From contig NZ_JAEKEG010000033.1 in assembly GCF_016651255.1 (NCBI RefSeq), positions 1 to 64,000 of the forward strand: DNA of 64,000 nt. Reading direction: 5' to 3'. Origin of the DNA: Pseudomonas sp. TH10. GTDB taxonomy: Bacteria > Pseudomonadota > Gammaproteobacteria > Pseudomonadales > Pseudomonadaceae. Position numbers and translations under genes: made by a program. The notes under the pieces were generated by a model. That model ran no database searches. It saw only the letters and a program-made list of their open reading frames with translations, and was not told the DNA's origin. Shown here piece by piece: positions 55,197 to 64,000 of this stretch (positions are counted from its first letter, which is position 1; each line of letters starts with the position of its first letter).

Positions 55197-55226
55197 TGGG
55201 TGACCGGTTATTGGGTGACCGGTTAC
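55197..55226. repeat. Two exact 13-base direct repeats
   Basis: TGGGTGACCGGTTA occurs twice in a row just before the stop codon of the metallothionein gene, so the second copy overlaps its end. Too short to assign a role. Confidence 0.5.
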
Positions 55227-55390
55227 CTGTGGGCGCACTTGCAGCCTTTGGATGAACACTCTTCGCCATGCTCGTGGTGCTTGGCGCAAGCTTCGCAGCA
55301 GTAATGCTTGCCGTGTCGAGCGATCGGGTGCTCACCCAGCTCGCACTTGCATTTGGGGCAGTCGCAGGTATCGGTCCTGGTCACGGTCAT
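55223..55390 (-). CDS. Metallothionein (bacterial SmtA/BmtA-type)
   Basis: A 55-residue protein (MTVTRTDTCDCPKCKCEL...) with ten cysteines (9, 11, 14, 16, 31, 32, 35, 45, 50, 52) and seven histidines in the bacterial metallothionein order: CxCxxCxC near the start, HYCCEAC in the middle and CxxxxCxC at the end. It is shorter than the SmtA proteins of cyanobacteria but similar to pseudomonad metallothioneins. It would bind Zn, Cd or Cu in the cytoplasm. GGAG lies about 9 bases before the ATG at 55390. It is alone; no metal regulator adjoins. It converges with the gene at 54911. Confidence 0.93.
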   Translation of the reverse strand: MTVTRTDTCDCPKCKCELGEHPIARHGKHYCCEACAKHHEHGEECSSKGCKCAHR

Positions 55391-55472
55391 GGTCTTGACT
55401 CCATCGTTATGGTCGTCCGGATGCAGCGGATGCCCACCCGTGATTACAGTGTAGGACCATCAACCATCAACG

Positions 55473-55931
55473 TTACGCCTGCCGCGCATTACTGCGGTAC
55501 ATGAACACCAGTGCCAGCGCCAGGCACACCATGGCCAGGATCCGGCTGCCCGACAACTCGATTGCCGGGTTGCCCAGCCAGCCGAAATTGTCGATCAGCA
55601 TGCCCATGCCCAACTGCCCGACGATAACCGCCACAGTGGCGACAGCCGCCCCTACCCGTGGCACTGCGCCGACCATCACCATCATGTAGACCACGCCGAA
55701 GAGGGCGCCGCTGAGCTGCCATTTCGGCACGTCGAGCAGACTCACCGCATGGGTCGGTTCGAAGAACAGGATCAGCAAGCCGGTCACCACAGCGCCGACC
55801 ACGAAGGTCAACAGACTGCTGCGCAACACGCCTACCGTTTCACCCAGGCGTCCATTGATCGCCGCCTGCACACTCAACACCGCACCGGCCGCTACGACCA
55901 CCGCCAACAAAATAAACAGACTCATGATCAA
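55473..55931 (-). CDS. DMT family transporter, DUF606 (YdcZ) member 1
   Basis: The 152-residue protein has five membrane segments and the DUF606/YdcZ motif set (AINGRLGETVGVLRSSLLTFVVG, VYMMVMVGAVPRVGAAVATVAVIVGQLGMGMLIDNFGWLG). It is a half-size DMT permease that probably pairs with the next gene, whose end overlaps its start by 4 bases (ATGA, translational coupling). Relatives are putative EamA-like small permeases. Substrate unknown. Confidence 0.87.
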   Translation of the reverse strand: MIMSLFILLAVVVAAGAVLSVQAAINGRLGETVGVLRSSLLTFVVGAVVTGLLILFFEPTHAVSLLDVPKWQLSGALFGVVYMMVMVGAVPRVGAAVATVAVIVGQLGMGMLIDNFGWLGNPAIELSGSRILAMVCLALALVFMYRSNARQA

Positions 55932-56412
55932 CCCCTGGCAATCAGAACAAGTGCGGCAACAATCAACACCAACGCCAGCCAGCGTTCACCGTTGACCTTT
56001 TTGCGCGTTGCGCCGAACCAGCCGAAATGGTCGATCAGTACGCTTTTGCCGACCTGCCCTGAAAGAATCGCGATCATCGTCATGGCGATGCCGATATGCG
56101 GCGTGGCCAGCGTGAGTACGATCACGTAAACGGGGCCCAGGAATCCGCCGATCAGTTGCCAGCGCGGCAAGGTGTTCAACGCCGGCCCCTGTTGCGGGCC
56201 GCTCATCAACAGCAGCAGAAACAAGATGGCCGAGCCAACGCCAAAGATGCTCAAGGTCGCCCACAGATGCCCGACCTGACCCCCAGCGGCCCCAGCAACC
56301 CGGCCTCCACGGAAAGCCCCATGCCGGCCAGGATCACCAGCGGCAACAGCAGCAGCCGTAGCCCGGGTTTGGTGGCAGGCGTCGCAGCGACCTGTTCGAT
56401 TGAAGATTGCAT
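55928..56412 (-). pseudogene. DMT family transporter, DUF606 member 2, frameshifted
   Basis: The start at 56412 gives MQSSIEQVAATPATKPGLRLLLLPLVILAG and GLSVEAGLLGPLG. The rest (GGQVGHLWATLSIFGVGSAILFLLLL onward, with ATPHIGIAMTMIAILSGQVGKSVLIDHFGWFG) lies in another frame. A sixth base in the C5 run at 56280-56284 joins them to 161 residues. It is the upstream gene of a DUF606 pair, probably forming a heterodimer with the following one. A divergent LysR gene likely controls both. Confidence 0.82.
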
Positions 56413-56443
56413 AAAGATAACCTGTGGTCAGTTAACACAAACC

Positions 56444-56472
56444 CATGTGGGCGCGAGCCTGCTCGCGAAAAC
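56444..56472. repeat. Single REP palindrome
   Basis: CATGTGGGCGCGAGCCTGCTCGCG core in the gap between the DUF606 pair and the LysR gene. Confidence 0.6.
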
Positions 56473-56628
56473 GCTGCTCGGGTCGGCAACAAGCCGGTGA
56501 ACGATGATTTCGCGCGCAGACTTGCGCCCAATGGGCGAAGGAGGCGTGCATTATCGGCTGGCGCCGCTTTGCGATAAATGGGAGCATCCGGACAACACTT
56601 TTGCGAAAAACGCACAGCAGGATTCAGC

Positions 56629-57561
56629 ATGCACGGGCTTAACGAACTCGGATTCAAGGCGCTACGGCTGTTTGTCGCAGTGCTCGACCACGGCAGTTTT
56701 TCCGAAGTCGCCCGCCGCGAAGGCGTAGCGCCCTCGTCGATTTCCCGGCAGATCCAGTTGATGGAACAGGCGCTGAACCAGCAATTGCTCTATCGCCACA
56801 CCCGCGCCGTGACGCCGACCGAGGCCGGGCGCATGCTCGGTTACCATGCGCGATTGCTGCTGGTGCAATTGGAAGAGGCTGAACAAGCGTTACAGGAACA
56901 ACAAAGCGAACCCACCGGCCTGGTGCGCATCAACGCCCCGGTGGTGTTCGGTCAGCGGCATCTGACGCCCTGGCTTGGCGAGTTGTGCGCGCGTTACCCG
57001 AAGCTGCAACTGGATATCCAGCAGACCGACAGCTACGTCGATCCGCTGCAGGAAGGTGCCGATCTGCTGTTTCGCATCGGCCCGCTGCACGATTCGAGCA
57101 TGCAGGCGCGGATTCTGGCGCCGCACCGCTTTCAGGTCGCGGCCAGCCCGGCATATCTCAAGCGCCACGGCACACCGCAACAGCCTGAGGATCTGGCGCA
57201 ACACCAATGCCTCGCCTACAAAGGTGCAACCGGCCAGCAGCGCTGGTTTTTCCGCAAGGATCAGCAGGACTGGGTGCCTTACTCGGTGAAGGGGCCCATC
57301 ACCGGCAACCATGCCGACACCCTCACTCAAGCGGCGGAACAGGGCCTGGGGCTGGTGATGTTTCCGTCATGGCTGATTGGCGAAGCGGTGCGAAACGGCA
57401 CGCTGGTGCCCGTGCTGGAGGAGTATCAGGTATCCAACAGCCTGGAACCGCAGCAGATCGCCGTCCTCTGGCCCGGTAGCCGACGGTTGTCGGTGAAGGT
57501 CAGGACGGTGATCGATTTTGTCGAATGCTTCGGGGCGGTGCCGTACTGGGACCGACCCTAG
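56629..57561 (+). CDS. LysR family transcriptional regulator
   Basis: The 310-residue regulator has the LysR helix-turn-helix at the N-terminus (FKALRLFVAVLDHGSFSEVARREGVAPSSISRQIQLME) and a periplasmic-binding-like effector domain (PTGLVRINAPVVFGQRHLTPWL, ADLLFRIGPL, LGLVMFPSWLI). It is divergent from the DUF606 transporter pair and so probably controls it. ATG at 56629 (MHGLNELGF) fits the family start. The inducer is unknown. Confidence 0.9.
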   Translation: MHGLNELGFKALRLFVAVLDHGSFSEVARREGVAPSSISRQIQLMEQALNQQLLYRHTRAVTPTEAGRMLGYHARLLLVQLEEAEQALQEQQSEPTGLVRINAPVVFGQRHLTPWLGELCARYPKLQLDIQQTDSYVDPLQEGADLLFRIGPLHDSSMQARILAPHRFQVAASPAYLKRHGTPQQPEDLAQHQCLAYKGATGQQRWFFRKDQQDWVPYSVKGPITGNHADTLTQAAEQGLGLVMFPSWLIGEAVRNGTLVPVLEEYQVSNSLEPQQIAVLWPGSRRLSVKVRTVIDFVECFGAVPYWDRP

Positions 57562-57671
57562 CTGGCGAGGTGGGCAGTGCGCTATGGCACCATCCTGGAG
57601 CAGGCAACCTGCCCCTCGCCACAGGAGCTCTATTGCCACAGGCATGTACTGGCCACCAAAAACGTCAGGCG

Positions 57672-59353
57672 TCAGATACGAAACTGCCCAACCAGTCCGC
57701 CCAACCGCTGCCCCAGATCCGCGAGGCTACGGGTGGTTTGTGCGCCGAGCTGGGTTTCGTCAGCGACGCTGTCCACGGCTGCCGCAATCTGATGCACGCT
57801 GCGGTTGATCTCTTCGGCCACGGCAGTCTGCTCTTCGGCGGCGCTGGCGATCTGCGCGTTCATCGAGTTGATCGTGCCGATCAGCTGCGCCATCGCATCC
57901 AGCGAAGCGCCCGCCTCGTTGGCCTGGGCGCTGGTGCCGTCGCCGGCCTCGCTGGAGCGACGCATCGCCTCAACCGCTGACTGCGTGCCCGCCTGTAAAC
58001 GGTCGATCATGCCCTGGATTTCCTGGGTGCTGATTTGCGTGCGACTGGCCAGCGCCCGCACTTCGTCCGCCACCACAGCAAAACCGCGTCCGGCCTCACC
58101 GGCCCGCGCCGCCTCGATCGCTGCGTTGAGCGCCAGCAGGTTGGTCTGCTCGGCAATCGACCGAATCACCCCGAGCACGCCGACAATCGACGACACGTCC
58201 TTCTGCAAACTGTCCAGCGACACGCCGCTGCTGCGAATGTCGTCCACCAGCGCGTGAATCTTCACGATGCTGCCGGCCACTACCCGCTTGGCCGCCTGGC
58301 CCTCTTCATCCGTCTGCTGAGCTGCTACCGCAGCGTTCTGCGCGCTTTTGGCGACTTCCTGGGCGGCCGCCGACATTTCATTGATCGCCGTGGCCACCTG
58401 ATCGGTCTCGTGACGCTGGCGTTCCATCGCCTGGTCCGAGCGTTGGGCCTGAGCGGATACCTGTGTCACCAGGCCGGTCAGTTGCGAAGTCATTTCAGTG
58501 ATCTGGCGCACCAGCCCATGGATCTTGTCGACAAAACGATTGAACGAGCCCGCCAGTTCGCCAAGTTCATCCTGGCTGGTAATAGTCAGGCGGCGGGTCA
58601 GGTCACCCTCGCCGGCCGCGATGTCATCGAGGTTGGCTTTCATCAGGTGCAGTGGACGCAAGATCGTGTTGGACAGCAACACGCCAGCAGCGGCGATCAC
58701 CAGCAACACCACGGCAGCGATGGCGACGATGCTCCACACCACCCTTCCATGCGTTCCTGTACCTTGGCCTCGACCAGCGCCACCTGCGCTTCAATGCCGT
58801 CGAGATTCACCGACGTACCCACCGCCATGTCCCATTTGGCCAGGTACTCGGTGTAGCCAAGCTTGGGCACCAGAACCTGGGTGTTGCCCGGCAACGGTGA
58901 ACTGTATTGCAGGTAGTGAGTGCCGTCCTTCGCCACTTTCACCAGCCCCTGGTTGACGTAGACGCCGTTCGGGTCGCGGTTGTCCTTGAAGCTTTTGCCC
59001 ACGCCTTCGGGGTCGTTGGCCTTGAACAGGCGCACGGTCTCGGAGTCGTAACCGAAGAAGTAGCCGTCCTTGCCGTAACGAATGCCCGAGAGCAATTTGA
59101 TCGCCTGCGCCCGCGCGGCGTCATCGCCTGGGGCGGCTGCGTCGTATAGCGGCTTGATCGTGGTCATGGCCACGGCGACGTAACTTTGCAGGGTGGCCTT
59201 GGCGTCGGCCAGCAGCCGTTCGCGGGTCTGCTCGACCTCTTTGTGTGCCTGTTCCTGCAGGATGAACAGCGTGGTCAGGCTGATGACCAGCGCAAAGAGC
59301 AATACCGGGAGAACGGCGAGGGACAGGACTTTGGCCTTGAGGCTCAGGCGCAT
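57672..59353 (-). pseudogene. Methyl-accepting chemotaxis protein with sCache_2 domain, frameshifted
   Basis: The reconstructed receptor of about 560 residues has a first membrane helix (AKVLSLAVLPVLLFALVISL), a periplasmic single-Cache domain (GIRYGKDGYFFGYDSETV, VYVNQGLVKVAKDG), a second helix, a HAMP domain ([18 protein letters not shown]) and the signalling hairpin with [24 protein letters not shown] is missing at 58742-58744 between the ligand domain and the second helix (it restores MEGVVWSIVA). The same domain layout is used by a known malate receptor, but the ligand here is undetermined. Methylation-helix motifs are present. Confidence 0.88.
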
Positions 59354-59464
59354 GGGGTGCTCACTCTTTTGGTTTTATTGGCGTGGTTAAAGGCTTTAAC
59401 GGCACGCCGGAGCAAAAGTTGAATGTCACTCACTCCCACAGGGGAGACCAGTGAGGCGTGGGGA

Positions 59465-60785
59465 TCACAACACCATCGCCGCCACCCAGCCGAAGGCCAG
59501 CAGCGGCAGGTTGTAGTGCAGGAAAGTCGGCACCACAGTGTCCCAGATATGGTGATGCTGGCCATCGACGTTCAAGCCGGAGGTCGGGCCGAGGGTCGAA
59601 TCCGAGGCTGGGGAGCCCGCATCCCCCAGTGCACCTGCTGTGCCGACGATGCACACGATCGCCAGCGGGCTGAAGCCCAGCTGCACGCACAGTGGCACGA
59701 AAATCACCGCCAGGATCGGCACCGTCGAGAACGACGAGCCGATGCCCATGGTCACCAGCAACCCCACCAGCAACATCAACAAGGCACCAATGGCCTTGCT
59801 GTGACCGATCCAGGAAGCGGAGGTTTCGACCAGCGACTGCACATCGCCAGTGGCCTTGATCACTTCGCCAAACCCCGAGGCGGCGATCATGATGAAGCCG
59901 ATCATCGCCATCATCTTCATGCCTTCGGTGAACAGATCGTCGGTATCACGCCACTTCACAATCCCCGACACCGAGAAAATCAGGAACCCTGCCAGGGCGC
60001 CAATGATCATCGAGTCGAGCAGCAGCTGGATCACGAACGCGGCGATGATCGCCAGGCCCGCGACCATCAGGCTCAGCGGGTTGTACTGCACCGCCACCTG
60101 CTCGACCTGCTCGATCTTGCCCAGGTCGTAGACGCGCTTCTTGCGGTAGCTGAAAAACGCGATCGTCAGGCCAAACACCATGCCCAGCGCCGGGATACCC
60201 ATTGCGTGGGTGACGTTGATGCCGCTGATATCGACGCCGCTGCGGGCGACGTTGGCCAGCAGGATCTCGTTGAGGAAGATGTTGCCAAAGCCCACCGGCA
60301 GGAACATGTATGGCGTGATCAGGCCGAAGGTCATGACGCAGGCGATCAAACGTCGATCCAGTTGCAGCTTGGTCAGCACGTATAAAAGCGGCGGCACCAG
60401 CAACGGAATAAAGGCGATATGTATCGGCAAGATGTTTTGCGAGGCGACGGCCACGACTCCCAGCAGGCCGATCAGCAACCATTTGACCCGGCCGCCACCA
60501 CTGGCGTGCTGGCGATCAACCATGGCCAGCGCCTTGTCCGCCAGGGCATGGGCCATCCCCGACTTGGCAATCGCCACCGCGAACGCCCCCAGCAAGGCAT
60601 AGGACAGCGCAACGGTAGCCCCGCCCCCAAGGCCGCTGTTGAACGCTTTAAGCGTGGCGTCAATGCCCAGGCCGCCGGTCAGGCCTACCGACCAGCGCGC
60701 CCACGATCAGCGCGATCACTACGTGTACGCGGGACAGGCTGAGTATCAGCATGACGCCGACCGCAGCAATTACTGCATTAATCAT
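59465..60785 (-). pseudogene. Na+/H+ antiporter family protein (YuiF-like), frameshifted
   Basis: Reconstructed to about 439 residues with about 12 helices. The first 30 residues (MINAVIAAVGVMLILSLSRVHVVIAL) lie in one frame, the rest in another; one extra base at 60686 (a T/A) puts it out of frame, and dropping it gives [20 protein letters not shown]. Visible motifs include [19 protein letters not shown] and [18 protein letters not shown]. Relatives are sodium/proton or amino acid/proton antiporters. It is flanked by two chemoreceptor genes (see findings). Substrate uncertain. Confidence 0.8.
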
Positions 60786-61106
60786 CGTTACCTCAAGGCA
60801 AGCGGAATGAGCTCAGCCGGCAGTCTGCGAAGAGCCGCCAGCGGATTTTAGAATGGGTTTTATTAGAGGGCGCGCACTGTGCCGCAGCGCTGCCAGCTTG
60901 TCAAAGCCAGTGACAGCAACGCGCACGCTGCGGGAGCAAGGCGGGTCTGCGATGGCGATTTCCAGGACGCCATCGCGGGCTAGCCTTGCTCCCACATGTG
61001 ACACCCACACATCCCCGCAATATCTCTCGATCAGTGACTTCAAGAATCCCGAGCAACGGCCGTTACAGTGCAAAGTCTCAGATATTTATCGAATAAGGAC
61101 GTCTCC
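60786..61106. other. Intergenic region with a REP pair between the antiporter and the second chemoreceptor
   Basis: 321 bases between divergent genes. A REP-like pair occupies 60929-60998. Promoters of both genes must lie here but none stands out. No coding frame is supported. Confidence 0.55.
60929..60998. repeat. REP palindrome pair
   Basis: GCGGGAGCAAGGC and the opposed GCCTTGCTCCCAC with inner GATGGCG/CGCCATC arms. Confidence 0.75.
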
Positions 61107-63256
61107 ATGTCGCTAAGACAACTTTCCATCCAATGGAAAATCACCCTGCTCGCCGGCCTCTGCCTGGCCGGTATCGTGACCCTGTTGGTGGGTCTTTCGC
61201 TGTATCGCATGGAGCACAGTTCCGAGCTGGTGAAGGCCTCCAGCATGGAGATGCTCACCGAATCGGCCCAAGCGCGCATCGAATCTCAAGGTGAAGTGCA
61301 GGCCGCCGGCATTCGCCAGCAGTTCATGGACGCCTATCAATACGGCCATGGCTTCTCGCGCCAGGTACTGTTCCTCCGTGAGCAGGCTGAAAAGCGCTTC
61401 CTCGACGCTTTCGACCTGCGCGAAGACATGACCCGTCAGGTCAAATCCGCCCTGCAAGCCAACCCGGATCTGCTCGGTCTGTCGCTGGTGTTCGAAGCCA
61501 ACGCACTGGACGGCAAGGACGAACTGTTCGCCGGCCAAGCTGAACTGGGCAGCAACGACAAGGGCCGTTTCGCCCTGTACTGGTCGCAACCGACCCCGGG
61601 CCAGGTAACGTCCATGGCGTTGCCGGAAAGCGACATGGCCGACACCAATGCCGGCCCCAGCGGCGAACCGGCCAACGCCTGGTTCACCTGCCCGCGCACC
61701 TCGCTCAAGCCGTGCGTCATCGAGCCGTACTTCTATGTAATCGATGGCCAGAACGTGCTGATGACCAGCATCGTTTTCCCGCTGATAGTCAACGGCAAAG
61801 TCATCGCCTCGCTGTCGGTCGACATCAACCTCAACAGCCTGCAAGCCATCAGCCAGGGCGCGAGCAAAAAGCTCTATGACGGCCAGACCGCCGTGAGCAT
61901 CATCAGCCCCGTCGGCCTGCTCGCCGGTTACAGCCCGGATGCGAGCAAACTCAGCCAGCGCCTGGACAGTATCGACAAGAGCAGCGGCGCCGAGCTGATT
62001 CGGTTGCTGGCGACCAGCGACAAGACGGCCAGCCTGCACAGCGACCAACAGCTCAAGGTGCTCGCACCCTTCGAGCCGATCCCCGGTGGCAAATCCTGGG
62101 GCGTGCTGCTGCAAGTGCCGGAAAAAGTCCTGGTGGCGCGCGCCGAAGCGCTCAAGCAGCAACTGGATGCGAGCAACAACTCGGGCACGCTGATCGAGCT
62201 GAGCCTCGGCGTCCTGGCCGCGCTGATCGGCCTGCTGCTGGTGTGGCTGATGGCGCGCAGTGTGACCAAACCGATTCTCGGCGTGGCGCACATGCTCGAA
62301 GACATCGCCAGCGGCGAAGGTGATCTGACCCGTCGCCTGGCTTACGACAAAAAGGACGAACTCGGCCAGTTGGCCGGCTGGTTCAACCGCTTCCTCGACA
62401 AGTTGCAGCCGATCATTGCCGACGTCAAACGCTCGGTGCAGGACGCACGCAATACGGCGGACCAGTCCTCGGCGATCGCCACGCAGACCAGCGCCGGTAT
62501 GGAGCAGCAATACCGTCAGGTCGATCAAGTCGCGACCGCCTCTCACGAAATGAGCGCCACCGCACAAGACGTTGCACGCAGCGCCGCCCAGGCAGCCGAA
62601 GCCGCCAAGGACGCTGATCGCGCCACCCGTCAGGGCCTGACCGTGATCGACCGCACCACCGCCAGCATCGACAACCTTGCCGCCGACATGAGTGCGGCGA
62701 TGGTGCAGGTCGAAGGCGCTGGCGGCCAACAGCGAGAAAATCGGCTCGGTGCTGGAAGTGATTCGCAGCCATCGCCGAGCAGACCAACCTGCTGGCGCTC
62801 AACGCGGCGATTGAAGCCGCCCGTGCCGGTGAAGCCGGACGCGGTTTTGCCGTCGTCGCCGATGAGGTGCGCAACCTCGCCCGCCGCACGCAAGAGTCGG
62901 TGGAAGAAACCCGCCAGGTGATCGAGCAATTGCAGAGCGGCACGCAGGACGTGGTCGGCTCGATGAACAACAGTCATCGCCAGGCGCAAGGCAGTGTCGA
63001 ACAGGTTGGCCAAGCGGTGACGGCACTGCGGCAGATCGGCGACGCGGTGACGGTGATCAGCGACATGAACCTGCAGATTGCCAGCGCGGCTGAAGAACAA
63101 AGCGCGGTGGCAGAAGAGATCAACAACAACGTGGCGACGATTCGTGATGTGACGGAGTCGTTGTCCGGGCAGGCGAATGAATCGGCGCGGGTGAGCCAGT
63201 CGCTCAATAGCCTGGCGAATCAGCAGCAGAGCCTGATGGATCAGTTCCGCGTCTGA
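61107..63256 (+). pseudogene. Methyl-accepting chemotaxis protein with dCache-type sensor, frameshifted twice
   Basis: The reconstructed receptor of about 715 residues has two membrane helices (WKITLLAGLCLAGIVTLLVGL and VLAALIGLLLVWLM), a large periplasmic double-Cache sensor (SLVFEANALDGKDELF, CVIEPYFYVIDGQNVLMTS), HAMP (KPILGVAHMLEDIASG) and the signalling domain. Two bases are extra at 62715-62716 and 62769-62770: removing them restores VEALAANSEKIG and [17 protein letters not shown]. The start at 61107 follows AAGGACG. The ligand is not determined; the periplasmic region has two Cys that may form a disulfide. Confidence 0.88.
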
Positions 63257-63310
63257 GCCAGTCCACAGCGCACGGCCGATCCAATGTGGAAAAGCCAATG
63301 TGCAAGAGCA

Positions 63311-63340
63311 ATGTGGGAGCTAGCAGGCTGGCTCCCGCAG
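63311..63340. repeat. Single REP palindrome
   Basis: GTGGGAGCTAGCAGGCTGGCTCCCGC between the chemoreceptor and the histidine kinase gene. Confidence 0.6.
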
Positions 63341-63363
63341 GGACTTTGGGGCTGCTTCAGGTC

Positions 63364-64000
63364 TCAGCGCCTGGGCAGTTCAATCACCACCCGCAACCCG
63401 CCCCACTCACTCTCCTCCAGGCGCAACACCCCGCCCCACGTGTCGACGATATCGCGCACGATCCCCAGCCCCAGGCCGTGCCCATCGGTCTGCTCATCCA
63501 AACGGGTACCGCGGCTGAAGACCTGGGTCCGTTGATCCTCGGGGATACCCGGCCCGTCATCCTCCACATTCAACTCAAACCCTGCCGTCGTCTCCACTAC
63601 ACTCAAGCGCACCTCGGCATCCGCCCATTTGCAGGCGTTGTCCAGCAGATTGCCGAGCAGTTCCAGCAGGTCTTCACGATCCCAGGGCAGGCGCAGCCCC
63701 TGGGGCGCGCGGTAGCTCAGGTGCAGGTGTTCACCGTGGATCATGTTCAGCGTCGCCAGCAGCCCCGGTAACTCGCCAGCGCAATCGAACAAGGCGCCCG
63801 GCAGCGCATCGCCGGACAACCTTGCGCGATTGAGCTCTCGATTGAGCCGTTGCCGGACCTGCTCCAGCTGCTCCTTGAAGATCCTGCGCAACTCGGGGTG
63901 GTCATCGAGTTTTTCACTCGAGGCCAGGCTCACCAACACCGCCAGCGGGGTTTTCAAGGAGTGGCCAAGATTGCCCAGGGCATTGCGCGAGCGCTTGAGG
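63364..64000 (-). CDS. PhoQ-like sensor histidine kinase (C-terminal part)
   Basis: The gene enters the window at its right edge. The visible 212 residues hold the dimerisation H-box (NLGHSLKTPLAVL, with the phospho-accepting His), the N-box NLLDNACKWA, and the ATP lid with G1 DDGPGIPE and G2 GHGLGLGIV. HSLKTPLAVL and the NACK sequence are close to PhoQ-type kinases. The sensor domain and any response regulator lie outside the window. A REP palindrome lies downstream, 24 bases past the stop. Confidence 0.85.
   Translation of the reverse strand, partial: LKRSRNALGNLGHSLKTPLAVLVSLASSEKLDDHPELRRIFKEQLEQVRQRLNRELNRARLSGDALPGALFDCAGELPGLLATLNMIHGEHLHLSYRAPQGLRLPWDREDLLELLGNLLDNACKWADAEVRLSVVETTAGFELNVEDDGPGIPEDQRTQVFSRGTRLDEQTDGHGLGLGIVRDIVDTWGGVLRLEESEWGGLRVVIELPRR

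Overview
The window is a chromosomal stretch of a Pseudomonas, most likely of the P. fluorescens species complex. The evidence is the tig-clpP-clpX order, the high GC content, many REP palindromes of Pseudomonas type (GCGAGCAGGC or TGCCGCAGGC cores), an SstT/TerC/YceH/PolB/SelD-MnmH gene complement, and small Pro/Asp-rich proteins of a kind common in Pseudomonas. I see no prophage, CRISPR array, integrase or intact insertion sequence. It reads as ordinary core and soft-core chromosome with one very large surface-protein gene.

Layout: 0-3 kb holds protein quality control (clpX fragment, clpP, tig) and a tRNA-Arg/tRNA-His unit with its own promoter and terminator. 3-16.5 kb holds folD, pbpG, small acidic proteins, a lipoprotein with a degenerate C39-like fold, terC, an nhaR-like regulator, an MFS pump, sstT, DUF1993, yceH, a shikimate-dehydrogenase-like gene and an AI-2E family permease. 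16.7-22 kb holds a D-glucarate/galactarate module (GntR repressor, MFS importer, gudD) and a class C beta-lactamase. 22-36.8 kb holds assorted enzymes and transporters: DUF4174, GNAT, TauE, MFS, aldo/keto reductase, DNA polymerase II, a CBS protein, a GST, an ECF sigma/anti-sigma pair beside a DUF3455 gene, a DUF1615 lipoprotein and an FAD monooxygenase. 36.8-43.8 kb holds a zinc-type hemB, a PhzF-like protein, a GST, a histidine phosphatase, a permease, and selD-mnmH for tRNA selenouridine. 44-54.6 kb is one giant autotransporter adhesin of about 3,500 residues. 54.9-64 kb holds a small conserved protein, a 55-residue metallothionein, a DUF606 transporter pair with a divergent LysR gene, a chemoreceptor - Na+/H+ antiporter - chemoreceptor block, and the C-terminal part of a PhoQ-like histidine kinase.

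The most striking property of the sequence as given is the number of single-base frame disruptions. I count 17 in 14 otherwise well-conserved genes, 13 of them one-base deletions, most in short homopolymers. They split ampC, nhaR, selD, two chemoreceptors, two permeases, an antiporter, an MFS pump, a DUF606 transporter, a lipoprotein, two small proteins and the giant adhesin (three times). Adding or removing one base restores a full-length family member in each case, so I read most of them as sequencing or assembly errors. Those genes are entered at their reconstructed full extent.

Biologically, the items most worth a look are the nested-repeat architecture of the adhesin, the short metallothionein, the pseudo-protease lipoprotein that appears to have lost both catalytic Cys and His, the zinc-type HemB in a genus known for a zinc-independent enzyme, and the chemoreceptor-antiporter-chemoreceptor block. 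I found no clear evidence of a wholly new multi-gene system.
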